Shown: positions 32,601 to 40,310, counted from the stretch's first letter. The stretch is 64,000 nucleotides of DNA from Lachnospiraceae bacterium (GCA_017548765.1 JAFYZH010000096.1:1-64000); one strand, 5' to 3'. The notes: a model not told the origin generated them from the letters alone. Program-made: numbers and translations.

Positions 32601-35057
32601 AATGCAGTCGTATTCACCAACGCCCAGATCGCCGATGCCGAAAACAGCCCGAAGATCATCAACGATGGCAAGACCATCAATTGGACCTCCGGTAAGAAAG
32701 AAACCAAGATCAAGAATCTTGTAAATGGTGTTTACGTTCTTCACGAAGAGACCGCTCCGAGCGGATACTTCGTTGCAACCGATATCACATTTGCCGTATA
32801 TGAAGGCGAAGTAGTATCCTGCAGCTCCAAGTCCTGGTCGACCGGAGAAGCGACCATCGTTATGTACGATGATGCAGTTCCCGCTAAGTCTGATGTCAAG
32901 ATCAGCAAGCAGGATGTTTACAGCACAGAGCTGGCCGGCGCACTTCTTATCCTGACCGGTACCGATGCTAAGGGCAATACCGTACTCTTCGATGCTTCTC
33001 AGTTTGAAGGGGGCGAAGACGCTAAGATCCAGAAATCCACAAATGATATGCTTGCATACATTTCCGGTAAGACTCCTTCATCCGTGAAGGGTCTGGCAGA
33101 CGGCAAGTATACATTGACCGAGAAGGTCGCACCTCTCGGATATATGGTCGCTACCGCGATCACATTCGAACTTAAGGACGGTAAGGTCGTTAACAGCACT
33201 TCTACCGTAAAGGCAGACGGCAACGTGATCGTTATGGTCGACAAAGCGAAGCCGCAGCCGAAGAAGGCTACGATCAAGATCAGCAAGCAGGATGTGTATG
33301 GCGTAGAGCTTGAAGGCGCTGATCTCAGACTTTTCGGTAAAGATAAAGATAAGGCTCCGATCGAGTTCACAAAGGATAATGTTGCACTTGCAAGCGACGC
33401 AAAGCCGGGCCTTAGCTCCGGAACCTTTATCACATTCACCAGTGGTTCGACTCCTTCTACATTCAAGGATCTTCCGGATGGCGAATACACCTTAGAGGAG
33501 ACAAATGCTCCTGAAGGTTATGTAGTAGCTTCTTCTATCAATTTTGTGATCAAAGACGGTGCTCTTTACAGCATCGATAAGGTTACCGTATCTGCTGACA
33601 CCGACGTGATCGTTATGTACGATGCGGCGAAGAAGGCCGATGTTTACATCAGCAAGAAGGATGTTTACGCATCTGAACTTCCCGGTGCAACACTCATCCT
33701 TACAGGTGTTGATGAGAACGGTAACAAAGTAAGCTTCACAAACAGTGAAGTTAAGCCCGGTACCAATGCAGAGATCACCATCAAGAATGGCGACATGCTT
33801 GAGTTTAAATCCGGCACAACGCCTACCCTGGTTAAGGGCCTCGTAAATGGTACTTACAAACTGCATGAGTATGCTGCACCTAAGGGTTATGTATGCGCAT
33901 CGGATATCAAGTTCGTTATCAAGAAGGGTGTTCTTTACTCGATCGATGGCGTGAGCGTATCTGTTGGTAGCGACCTCATCGTTATGGTCGATGGAGCAGA
34001 GCCTGTTCCTACAACGGAAGAGCCTACCACTGCTGAACCCACGACTGCAGAGCCTACTACCGCAGAACCTACAACTGCAGAGCCTACGACTGCAGAACCT
34101 ACTACCGCAGAACCTACAACTGCAGAGCCTACGACTGCGGAGCCTACCACCGCTGAACCTACAACGGAAGCTCCTACAGAAGAGCCTACAACTGCAGAAC
34201 CTACAACGGAATATGTGATCCCGACCGAAGCACCTACGGAAGAGTCTACAGGCTTTGAGGAGCCTACGACCGAGTATGTGATCCCGACCGAGGCACCGAC
34301 AGAAGAGTCTACCGGTGCGGAGGAGCCTACAACTGAGGCACCTACTGAAGCACCTACAAAGCCTGAGCCTACGACTGAGGCACCTACAGAGGCACCCACA
34401 GAGGCACCTACCCAGGCTCCTACAGAGGCGCCGACAGAGGCACCTACCCAGGCACCTACAGAGGCACCTACCCAGGCTCCTACAGAGGCGCCTACCCAGG
34501 CTCCGACACAGGCACCCACAGAGGCTCCTACGGAAGCACCTACACTGGTAAGCAACTTCGGCGAGACGAAGGCACCTACCCAGGCTCCTGAGACCACGGA
34601 GTATGTGATCCCGACCGAGGCACCGACAGAGGAGTCCACCGGCGAAGAAGAGACCGAGACGGTTCCTGAGACCGTTCCGGAAACTGCTCCGGAGACACTT
34701 CCTCCTGAAACTGAGCCGGTTGAGCCGACTGCAGGCAATGCTGCAGAGACAAAGCCTGTTGAGACATCTGTTGTTGTAACAGAGGCAGAGACAGAGGCTG
34801 AGGCTCCTTCTGAGATCGCACTTCTGGGCGGCGGAAACGAGTCTAAGAAGCCTTCACAGGCAGAAGCATTTGCAAATGAGACTCAGGCTGAGACCGAGCC
34901 GGTCATCAAGCCTCCGGTTATCATCGGTGGCAGCAGCCAGACATATGTTCTCGGAATTTCCGATTACGCGAAAGCGATCGGTATTACCATGATGATCCTG
35001 GGCTTCATCTGCCTCGGCACATGTGTAGTTATTCTCAGAAAAAAAGAAGAAGAATAA
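29697..35057 (+). CDS. Giant surface protein: choice-of-anchor-A-like head, seven CnaB/SpaA domains, Pro/Thr-rich stalk, C-terminal membrane anchor
   Basis: 1786 residues from the ATG at 29697, nine bases after GAGGAGG. A signal peptide (to about residue 32) precedes a head domain (about 40-360) resembling the choice-of-anchor A family (YNILGVAGDFHLF). One CnaB domain follows at about 375-480 (LETAAPAGY-type block as VETAAPAGYVLDHE, ending near VINQ), then a 150-residue region and a Thr/Glu linker. Six tandem CnaB-like domains start near residues 684, 814, 939, 1064, 1191 and 1313. Each shows a first-strand ISK or LSK, a YTLHE-like Glu and a last-strand IVMxD, the triad of intramolecular isopeptide bonds. 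About 240 residues of PTTAE/PTEAP repeats form a stalk. The C-terminus is a membrane helix followed by RKKEEE, but no LPXTG motif is seen. Likely adhesin or matrix protein. Confidence 0.88.
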   Translation: MRGKVSAFKKALAVVMSVLLIVTGTAITGTSFYADYASVNGDQIATIVGSYDNYSNGYNILGVAGDFHLFAQNRVDTMVHTNGNIAADIVSTGTNFGTNQAVSHNISEYSYARYLFPIASQISSSSMILGRQNYVEKVGGQTKINGTITDCDLTKNPYKVLYEDENKYFIDLDQEFLYLEALSRALSAMPATITKLSGGDANDIGVIQIAPNTTNVISMTGAEYTNLSNKLNITGVQPEQVNYGGMSMKRASSTQSLIINLDLKGLSDYTIRQAMTYTFTDGGVVRNSEDTFFSGTNILYNIYDSSSADGMYHGNLSNAADMTACILAPCANVTANAVNGTIAAKNIVTRGGETHNSRFTVVSIPNIKVVPTPENLVKIVLKKVSTDGKALDGATFEIRDMEGKNVSFKTSSKGGDTTAVTVAAAGTEIWIKPGNYYLVETAAPAGYVLDHERIPFQVTAKGGINANFNVQVINQKEIQRVIAPLTTAGDGYKVVAGGAYAQLPSEPYSSVIINSIDIKVSFAEEIPAGVKVGAEILDAHTSQVLACSRKSNKFLNPGKDGYKVDSLPFSNQMFGDHEFMLHFFTLDAQGNVTYIPFTDITSTLYGYRPVQSSTHVLSMPAFASANGNTITVQNAPDHVEEPTTEPETTLEETTQEQTPEDTTAEETTAEDTTPEETETQGPTYADVVISKKVLGLGDELSGAILQFYGTRADDNTSVVFAKSDVELNGGAQILTQADASTVMEIRSGSQPSVIRNLPDGSYTLHEYAAPKGYGVSTDITFDIKDNKVTNVKSASYCENSDNKIVMFDDVLPVYTNVEISKQDVYGVELSGATLWISGVDDKNNSIKLTKDNIKPASDAKLLGVEENTIKFLSGNSPSKIVDLPDGTYTLHEDAAPKGFLCATDIKFTVAKGVLLTVDNVAVSASSNLIVMCDSAEPVYTTVDLSKKATGGNELEGADMYLTGKDEKGNAVVFTNAQIADAENSPKIINDGKTINWTSGKKETKIKNLVNGVYVLHEETAPSGYFVATDITFAVYEGEVVSCSSKSWSTGEATIVMYDDAVPAKSDVKISKQDVYSTELAGALLILTGTDAKGNTVLFDASQFEGGEDAKIQKSTNDMLAYISGKTPSSVKGLADGKYTLTEKVAPLGYMVATAITFELKDGKVVNSTSTVKADGNVIVMVDKAKPQPKKATIKISKQDVYGVELEGADLRLFGKDKDKAPIEFTKDNVALASDAKPGLSSGTFITFTSGSTPSTFKDLPDGEYTLEETNAPEGYVVASSINFVIKDGALYSIDKVTVSADTDVIVMYDAAKKADVYISKKDVYASELPGATLILTGVDENGNKVSFTNSEVKPGTNAEITIKNGDMLEFKSGTTPTLVKGLVNGTYKLHEYAAPKGYVCASDIKFVIKKGVLYSIDGVSVSVGSDLIVMVDGAEPVPTTEEPTTAEPTTAEPTTAEPTTAEPTTAEPTTAEPTTAEPTTAEPTTAEPTTEAPTEEPTTAEPTTEYVIPTEAPTEESTGFEEPTTEYVIPTEAPTEESTGAEEPTTEAPTEAPTKPEPTTEAPTEAPTEAPTQAPTEAPTEAPTQAPTEAPTQAPTEAPTQAPTQAPTEAPTEAPTLVSNFGETKAPTQAPETTEYVIPTEAPTEESTGEEETETVPETVPETAPETLPPETEPVEPTAGNAAETKPVETSVVVTEAETEAEAPSEIALLGGGNESKKPSQAEAFANETQAETEPVIKPPVIIGGSSQTYVLGISDYAKAIGITMMILGFICLGTCVVILRKKEEE
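31746..34002 (+). repeat. Six tandem CnaB-domain repeats
   Basis: Six coding repeats of about 370-390 bases, beginning near 31746, 32137, 32511, 32886, 33266 and 33634. Each encodes a strand with (I/L)SK, a segment with TSG or SG..PS, a DGxYTLHE-like strand, an APxGY loop and a terminal VMxD strand. Divergence between copies is considerable, so they are old duplications rather than recent ones. Confidence 0.85.
34009..34560 (+). repeat. Low-complexity Pro-Thr-(Ala/Glu) coding repeat
   Basis: About eleven 15-base units encoding PTTAE (34018-34170), then PTEAP/PTQAP units of 12 bases. The segment TTEYVIPTEAPTEESTG occurs three times (around 34200, 34265 and 34590). Frame is kept throughout. 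Copies differ mainly at third codon positions, indicating repeated slippage or recombination followed by drift. Confidence 0.9.
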
Positions 35058-35064
35058 ATAAAGG

Positions 35065-35096
35065 AGTCCCGGCATGAAAATGTCGGGACTTTTTTA
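35065..35096 (+). terminator. Rho-independent terminator after surface-protein gene
   Basis: Stem AGTCCCGGCA (35065-35074) with TGTCGGGACT (35081-35090), one G-T wobble, loop TGAAAA, followed by TTTTTT. Confidence 0.95.
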
Positions 35097-35129
35097 AAGA
35101 TCCGGGTGGCAAAATCGCAAATGAATAAC

Positions 35130-35158
35130 TTGACGAAACGCCATTCATTCGATATACT
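35130..35158 (+). promoter_or_regulatory. Promoter of trpS/pyrimidine group
   Basis: TTGACG (35130-35135), 17-base spacer, TATACT (35153-35158); 55 bases before trpS. The leader is too short for a T-box. Confidence 0.8.
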
Positions 35159-35212
35159 TAGATACAGCAATGCGACAGTATTTTTTGTTGCATAAGTTTC
35201 AAGGAGACAGTT

Positions 35213-36301
35213 ATGGGAAAGATTATTTTAACCGGCGATCGTCCTACCGGAAAACTGCATGTCGGTCACTATGTCGGCTCACTTCGCCGTCGTGTCGAAC
35301 TTCAGAATTCCGGAGAGTATGATCGTATTTTTATTATGATAGCGGATGCGCAGGCCCTCACGGACAATGCTGATAATCCGGAGAAGATCCGTCAGAACGT
35401 GATCGAAGTAGCGCTCGACTACCTCTCTGTTGGACTCGATCCTGCGAAGTCGAACCTCTTCGTTCAGTCCTATGTTTCCGAACTTACGGAAATGACGTTT
35501 TACTACATGAATCTGGTTACGGTAGCGCGACTTCAGCGTAACCCTACGGTAAAGAACGAGATCCTTATGCGCGGCTTCCAAAATACATTGCCCGTAGGAT
35601 TCTTCACATATCCGGTCAGCCAGACCGCAGATATCACTGCCTTTAAGGCGACGACCGTACCGGTCGGCGAGGACCAGCTTCCCATGATCGAACAGGCACG
35701 TGAGATCGTGCGTAAGTTCAACTCGATCTATGGCGACGTGCTGGTAGAGCCGGATGCGATGCTTTCGGATAATAAGGCTTGCCTGCGTCTGCCCGGTATC
35801 GACGGCAAGGCGAAGATGAGTAAGTCGCTTGGAAACTGCATCTACCTTTCGGATCCTGCAGATGAAGTGCAGAAGAAGATCATGAGCATGTTCACCGATC
35901 CGAATCACCTGAAAGTCAGCGATCCCGGCCAGGTAGAGGGTAACCCTGTATTTACCTACCTCGATGCATTCTGCAAGGATGAGCATTTCGAGCGTTATTT
36001 CCCGGATTACGCGAATCTCGACGAGATGAAGGCGCACTATATGCGCGGCGGCCTGGGCGACGTGAAGATCAAGCGTTTCCTGAACTCCGTAATGCAGGAG
36101 GAACTCGAGCCGATCCGTAAGCGCAGAAAAGAATACGAGAAGGATATTCCCGAGGTATACAACATCCTCAAGAAGGGCAGCGATATCGCACGCGAGGCTG
36201 CTGCTGAGACATTGGCAGAGATGAAGGCTGCCATGAAGATCAACTATTTCGAAGATGCTGAACTGATCGCCGAACAGGCTAGAAAGTTTCGTGAGGAATA
36301 A
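35213..36301 (+). CDS. trpS: Tryptophanyl-tRNA synthetase
   Basis: 362 residues. Class I aminoacyl-tRNA synthetase that charges tRNA-Trp with tryptophan in the cytoplasm. The HIGH-type motif appears as [12 protein letters not shown] near residue 13, and KMSKS follows GIDGKA near residue 200; the RNPTVKNE and [10 protein letters not shown] blocks are typical of TrpS. Length is slightly above the 330 or so of many TrpS because of small insertions. AAGGAG precedes the ATG. pyrC begins three bases after the stop, so trpS and the pyrimidine genes are likely co-transcribed. Confidence 0.95.
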   Translation: MGKIILTGDRPTGKLHVGHYVGSLRRRVELQNSGEYDRIFIMIADAQALTDNADNPEKIRQNVIEVALDYLSVGLDPAKSNLFVQSYVSELTEMTFYYMNLVTVARLQRNPTVKNEILMRGFQNTLPVGFFTYPVSQTADITAFKATTVPVGEDQLPMIEQAREIVRKFNSIYGDVLVEPDAMLSDNKACLRLPGIDGKAKMSKSLGNCIYLSDPADEVQKKIMSMFTDPNHLKVSDPGQVEGNPVFTYLDAFCKDEHFERYFPDYANLDEMKAHYMRGGLGDVKIKRFLNSVMQEELEPIRKRRKEYEKDIPEVYNILKKGSDIAREAAAETLAEMKAAMKINYFEDAELIAEQARKFREE

Positions 36302-36304
36302 AGA

Positions 36305-37588
36305 ATGAATCTGATCATTAAGAACGGAAGAGTATTGGATCCGGCAAATGCGATCGATGGCGTACGGGATCTCTATGTGAAGGACGGCGTGATCGCTGCC
36401 GTTTGCAAGGAGGACGAAACGTATGACCTTCCAGGTGCTGATGTCATCGACGCGAAGGGCATGTATGTGATGCCCGGCCTGATCGACCTGCATGTGCACT
36501 TCCGTGAGCCCGGTTTCGAGTATAAAGAGACGATCGAGACCGGTTCCAAGTCCTGCGCGAAGGGCGGTTTCACGGGCGTTTGCCCTATGCCGAACACGAA
36601 GCCGGTCATCGACTCAACGGAAACGGTCCGCTTTGAAGTCGAGAAGGCGAAAGCGGTATCCCCGATCCACATTTACCCGGTCGGCGCAGTGACCCTGGGC
36701 CAGAATGGAGTGGAGCCGACGGATGTCGCAGCCATGAAGGAAGCCGGCATCTACGCGATCAGTGAGGATGGCAAGTCCGTTATGAACTCGCTGGTCTATC
36801 GCGAAGGCATGATGCGCGCGAAGGAGAACGATATCGTTGTCATGGCGCACTGTGAAGATAAAAACTTAGTGGGTAAGGGCGCGATCAATGCGGGTCCGGT
36901 TGCAAAAAAGATCGGTGTCGAAGGCATCCCGAACGCAGTAGAAGATATCATCGTAGCGAGAGATATCCTGCTGGCGAAGGAGACCGGTGCGCGACTGCAC
37001 CTGTGTCACTGCTCGACGGCAGACAGCGTAGAGATGGTCCGCAAAGCAAAGGCGGATGGCGTGAAAGTCACCGCTGAGGTCTGCCCGCACCATTTCAGTA
37101 TGACCTGCGACGAGATCACCTCCGATGACGCGAATTTCAAGATGAACCCGCCGCTTCGTACGAAGCAGGATGTGCAGGCTCTGATCGAGGGCCTGGCGGA
37201 TGGAACGATCGACACGATCTCCACCGACCATGCACCGCACAGCGCAGAAGAGAAGCAGCGCGGCATCGCGACGGCACCTTTCGGTATCGTCGGTTCCGAG
37301 ACGGCCGTTTGTCTGACCATTACCCATCTGGTACGTCCGGGCTATCTGACCCCGCTGCAGATGGCAGAGCGCATGAGCATGACGCCCGCGAAGGTCATTA
37401 AGGTCGACCGCGGAACGCTCGGCGTGGGAAAGGCTGCGGATATTACGATCATTGACCCCGAAGCACATTACACGATCGATGCGAGCACCTTTGTGTCGAA
37501 GGGACACAATACGCCGTTTAACGGTAAGGAAGTCTACGGAAGGGTAATGTATACCATCGTGGACGGAAACGTCGTATATAAGGCTTAA
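36305..37588 (+). CDS. pyrC: Dihydroorotase
   Basis: 427 residues, the type I dihydroorotase length found in Firmicutes. It converts carbamoyl-aspartate to dihydroorotate, third step of pyrimidine synthesis. Metal-binding motif HVHFREPG, then MPNTKP, MAHCED, HLCHCS and the DHAPH active-site motif (near residue 308). GAGGAAT upstream of the ATG overlaps the end of trpS. The genes for the first two pathway steps (carA/B, pyrB) are not in the window. Confidence 0.96.
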   Translation: MNLIIKNGRVLDPANAIDGVRDLYVKDGVIAAVCKEDETYDLPGADVIDAKGMYVMPGLIDLHVHFREPGFEYKETIETGSKSCAKGGFTGVCPMPNTKPVIDSTETVRFEVEKAKAVSPIHIYPVGAVTLGQNGVEPTDVAAMKEAGIYAISEDGKSVMNSLVYREGMMRAKENDIVVMAHCEDKNLVGKGAINAGPVAKKIGVEGIPNAVEDIIVARDILLAKETGARLHLCHCSTADSVEMVRKAKADGVKVTAEVCPHHFSMTCDEITSDDANFKMNPPLRTKQDVQALIEGLADGTIDTISTDHAPHSAEEKQRGIATAPFGIVGSETAVCLTITHLVRPGYLTPLQMAERMSMTPAKVIKVDRGTLGVGKAADITIIDPEAHYTIDASTFVSKGHNTPFNGKEVYGRVMYTIVDGNVVYKA

Positions 37589-37621
37589 AACGCGATATAG
37601 AGGCATATTAGGAGAGCAGAT

Positions 37622-38560
37622 ATGATTGATACACTGATCGAGAAGATCATCGCTAAAAAGGCACCCGTTGTTGTGGGACTGGACCCGATGCTGGCCTACG
37701 TTCCCGAACATATTAAGGAGAAGGCTTTTGCCGAGTACGGCGTGACGGCCGAAGGCGCTGCCGAGGCGATATGGCAGTTCAACAAGCAGATCGTGGACGC
37801 GGTCTATGACCTGATCCCGGCGGTGAAGCCGCAGATCGCGATGTATGAGCAGTTCGGCCTGCCGGGCGTGGAAGCGTTCGTTAAGACCGTCAACTATTGC
37901 AAGGAGAAGGACCTCGTTGTCATCGGCGACATCAAGCGCGGCGACATCGGTTCGACCTCGGCCGCTTACGCGATCGGCCACCTGGGCCATGCGCCCCTGG
38001 CCGGCGAGGCATTTGCACCGGGCTTCCGTGAGGATTTCGCAACGGTGAATCCTTACCTCGGTTCGGACGGCGTGCTTCCGTTCGTAAAGGTCTGCAAAGA
38101 AGAAAATAAGGGTATCTTCGTACTGGTTAAGACATCGAACCCTTCGAGCGGCGAGTTCCAGGACCGCATCGTGGACGGCGGACGCCCGCTCTACGAGATC
38201 GTCGGTGAGATGGTCGATAAATGGGGTGCAGAATACATTGGCCGCCACGGTTACAGCGCGGTCGGCGCAGTCGTAGGAGCGACCTATCCCGAGATGGGAG
38301 CGGTGCTTCGTAAGATCATGAAGCGTGCGTACATTCTGGTTCCGGGCTACGGCGCACAGGGCGGCACGGCGGCAGATCTGGCTCCGTACTTCAACGAGGA
38401 CGGACTGGGCGCGATCGTGAATTCCTCCCGCGGCATCATCGCTGCATATAAAGCCGATAAATACAAGGAATTCGGCCCCGAAAACTTCGCTTTAGCATCG
38501 AGAAAAGCGACGGAAGATATGATCGCAGATATCGCTGCGCATGTTGACATCGCGAAGTAA
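37622..38560 (+). CDS. pyrF: Orotidine-5'-phosphate decarboxylase (type 2)
   Basis: 312 residues. Converts OMP to UMP, last step of de novo pyrimidine synthesis. The long form (type 2, about 300 residues) is shown by VVGLDPMLAYVP at the N-terminus and the catalytic GDIKRGDIGST block with K105. VLVPGYGAQGG near residue 240 (as ILVPGYGAQGG) marks the phosphate-binding region. GGAGA precedes the ATG at 37622. Confidence 0.96.
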   Translation: MIDTLIEKIIAKKAPVVVGLDPMLAYVPEHIKEKAFAEYGVTAEGAAEAIWQFNKQIVDAVYDLIPAVKPQIAMYEQFGLPGVEAFVKTVNYCKEKDLVVIGDIKRGDIGSTSAAYAIGHLGHAPLAGEAFAPGFREDFATVNPYLGSDGVLPFVKVCKEENKGIFVLVKTSNPSSGEFQDRIVDGGRPLYEIVGEMVDKWGAEYIGRHGYSAVGAVVGATYPEMGAVLRKIMKRAYILVPGYGAQGGTAADLAPYFNEDGLGAIVNSSRGIIAAYKADKYKEFGPENFALASRKATEDMIADIAAHVDIAK

Positions 38561-38637
38561 TTGTGTTACCATGAGTTTGGTACTTGTGTTTCCCGGATGC
38601 ACGGTTCGGGACCTGACCATAAGGAGGCGAATGTAAA

Positions 38638-38805
38638 ATGAAAAGAGCCGAGTATTGCCCTTTCTGCGGCGAGAAATTCATCATGGAGAACCCGGACGGC
38701 ACCTACCAGTGCTATAAGTGTAATTCTCTTTTCTCGATCGTTGAGGGTGTTGCAGAGGATAATCGAAGCGACGAAGAAAAAATAAACGATATGTTTGATC
38801 TATAA
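38638..38805 (+). CDS. 55-residue zinc-ribbon protein
   Basis: A short gene preceded by AAGGAGG ten bases before its ATG. The product begins MKRAEYCPFCGEKF and has a second pair in CYKC at residues 25-28, so four cysteines (7, 10, 25, 28) form a rubredoxin-like or zinc-ribbon knuckle. The tail is acidic. It is placed between pyrF and the HAD-PyrK gene, 77 bases after pyrF and followed at once by an attenuator-like leader. I do not recognise a named family. A small regulatory or RNA-binding role is possible, but there is no direct support. Confidence 0.7.
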   Translation: MKRAEYCPFCGEKFIMENPDGTYQCYKCNSLFSIVEGVAEDNRSDEEKINDMFDL

Positions 38806-38858
38806 GCAGCCGGTCGTGGCTGCGAGCCAGGGGAACCGGAAATCATAAAACGGTTCCC
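38806..38858 (+). promoter_or_regulatory. Candidate transcription attenuator leader of HAD-pyrK/pyrD
   Basis: Three mutually exclusive helices can be drawn. Hairpin A: GCAGCC (38806-38811) with GGCTGC (38818-38823). Hairpin B: CCGGT (38810-38814) with ACCGG (38835-38839), enclosing GGCT (38818-38821) with AGCC (38825-38828). Terminator C: GGGAACCG (38831-38838) with CGGTTCCC (38851-38858). B uses bases needed by both A and C, which is the layout of anti-antiterminator, antiterminator and terminator. The loop of A does not match the PyrR-binding consensus I remember. Confidence 0.5.
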
Positions 38859-38864
38859 TTTTTT
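38831..38864 (+). terminator. Intrinsic terminator just upstream of HAD-pyrK
   Basis: Perfect 8-bp stem GGGAACCG/CGGTTCCC, 12-base loop, six T at 38859-38864. It ends 12 bases before the HAD-PyrK ATG, so it is either an attenuator or a boundary between two transcripts. Confidence 0.88.
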
Positions 38865-38876
38865 ACAGAGGTGAAC

Positions 38877-40310
38877 ATGAGTAATTACGGAATACTTTTT
38901 GACTTAGACGGAACGCTTTGGGATTCCGCAGAGCATGTGGCGACGGCCTGGAACGAGGTGTTTGAAACGCATCCCGGGCTTTCACTCAGACTGACCGCGG
39001 ACGATATCCACAGCGTGATGGGTATGCTGCTTCCGGATATCGCGAAGAAACTGCTGCCCGATATGCCGGATGACGAGCGTACCGAGCTCTTTCAGCGCGC
39101 GATGGACAATGAGATCGCTACGTTAGAGCGCCTCGGCGGCGAACTCTACCCGAACCTGACAGAGACTTTGATGAAACTGAGGAAGAACTACAAACTGTAC
39201 ATCGTAAGCAATTGTCAGTGCGGTTACATCGAGTCCTTTCTCAACCACCATAAGATGTGGCAGTTTTTTGACGGAAAGCTCGCTGCGGGTGATACCGGTC
39301 TGCCGAAGTGGGATAACATCAAAAAGGTAGTCGAAGATGAGCACCTGACGCGTGCAGTCTATGTCGGCGATATCTACGCGGACTACATGGCAGCGTCCCG
39401 CGCCGGCATCCGCTTCATCCATGCTTCCTACGGTTTCGGCACCGTTCCGAAGGGTACCATGACCATCCCTTCGATCGACGCATTGCCCGAGGCAGCAGAT
39501 GCATTCTTCTTCGGTGAGGAGGAAAAAGTGAAACAAAAGATAACCGCAAAAGTGGTTTCCCAGGTGAAACTGTGCGACGGCATCTACAGCATGGAGATCG
39601 AAGCCTTTGGCATCGCTGCTTTCGCGAAGGCCGGCCAGTTCATTTCCGTATATACCAACGACGGCGCGCACCTCTTGCCGCGTCCCATCAGCCTCTGTGA
39701 AGTCAACCGATTTGCAGGTACACTGCGGATCGTTTACCGCGTAGCAGGCTATGGAACCGAAGCATTTTCCCACTATAAGGCCGGCGATCCGATCGAAATC
39801 TTAGGCCCTCTGGGAAATGGCTTCCCGACCCGGACGGATGGCAAAGCCTTCCTGATCGGCGGCGGTATCGGCATCCCGCCGATGCTCGAGATGGCGAAGA
39901 AACTGAGCGCGCAGGGCATGGAGCAGAAAGACATCATCGCTGTGCTCGGCTATCGGGATGTCCTGTTCCTGAACGAGGATTTCGAAACGTATGCGACCGT
40001 AGTCATCGCGACAGAAGACGGCAGCGCAGGCACGAAGGGCAATGTCCTCAACGCGATCGAAGCAAACGGCCTGACAGCGGACGTGATCTACGCCTGCGGC
40101 CCTACACCTATGCTGCGCGCGATCAAAGCATATGCCGAGAAAAACAACATTACCTGCTATGTCTCCATGGAAGAAAAGATGGCCTGCGGCGTCGGCGCCT
40201 GCTTAGGCTGCGTCTGCCAGAGCACGGAAGTGGACCACCACTCGCAGGTACACAATAAGAGAATCTGCAAAGACGGTCCCGTCTTTGATGCGACGGAGGT
40301 GGTACTCTGA
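38877..40310 (+). CDS. pyrK: HAD-family phosphatase fused to PyrK (dihydroorotate dehydrogenase electron-transfer subunit)
   Basis: 477 residues. Residues 1-215 form a complete HAD hydrolase: FDLDGTLWD (nucleophile D9, D11), YIVSNCQ (motif II), a Lys in LPKWDN and VGDIYADYMAA (motif IV), with a cap domain between motifs I and II, as in phosphoglycolate-phosphatase-like enzymes. Residues 218-477 form a complete PyrK: RPISL (FAD), GGGIGIPPM (NAD), YACGPTPM and a [2Fe-2S] site from C-GVGA-C-LG-C with a later Cys in RICKDGP. PyrK passes electrons from dihydroorotate oxidation in PyrD to NAD+. Inside the gene, GAGGAGG (39516-39522) and an in-frame GTG at 39528 would start a 260-residue stand-alone PyrK. 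ATG 38877 is chosen over GTG 38871, which lies in the ribosome site. Stop overlaps the pyrD start (TGATG). Confidence 0.93.
   Translation: MSNYGILFDLDGTLWDSAEHVATAWNEVFETHPGLSLRLTADDIHSVMGMLLPDIAKKLLPDMPDDERTELFQRAMDNEIATLERLGGELYPNLTETLMKLRKNYKLYIVSNCQCGYIESFLNHHKMWQFFDGKLAAGDTGLPKWDNIKKVVEDEHLTRAVYVGDIYADYMAASRAGIRFIHASYGFGTVPKGTMTIPSIDALPEAADAFFFGEEEKVKQKITAKVVSQVKLCDGIYSMEIEAFGIAAFAKAGQFISVYTNDGAHLLPRPISLCEVNRFAGTLRIVYRVAGYGTEAFSHYKAGDPIEILGPLGNGFPTRTDGKAFLIGGGIGIPPMLEMAKKLSAQGMEQKDIIAVLGYRDVLFLNEDFETYATVVIATEDGSAGTKGNVLNAIEANGLTADVIYACGPTPMLRAIKAYAEKNNITCYVSMEEKMACGVGACLGCVCQSTEVDHHSQVHNKRICKDGPVFDATEVVL
39516..39530 (+). promoter_or_regulatory. Internal ribosome binding site and GTG start for stand-alone PyrK
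   Basis: GAGGAGG (39516-39522), five A as spacer, then in-frame GTG (39528-39530) beginning MKQKITAKVVSQV, where an ordinary PyrK starts. The strength of the site within a coding sequence is unusual and suggests two products from one gene. Confidence 0.6.

Noticed and set aside
34009..34560. Regular repeats that could suggest a CRISPR array
   Set aside because: Units are 12-15 bases, contiguous without unique spacers, and remain in frame with the surface-protein gene.
33935..34738. Long open frame of 267 codons on the - strand, rich in Gly, Ser and Val
   Set aside because: It is the antisense shadow of the PTTAE/PTEAP repeat; low complexity keeps the opposite frame open. No ribosome site or promoter.
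35159..35212. T-box leader for trpS
   Set aside because: The transcribed leader is only about 45 bases, with no T-box sequence or terminator.
36866..38248. Long open frame of 460 codons on the - strand
   Set aside because: Antisense to pyrC and pyrF, whose products are clear. The frame is open because of codon bias on the coding strand; the translation is rich in Arg and His and has no domain.
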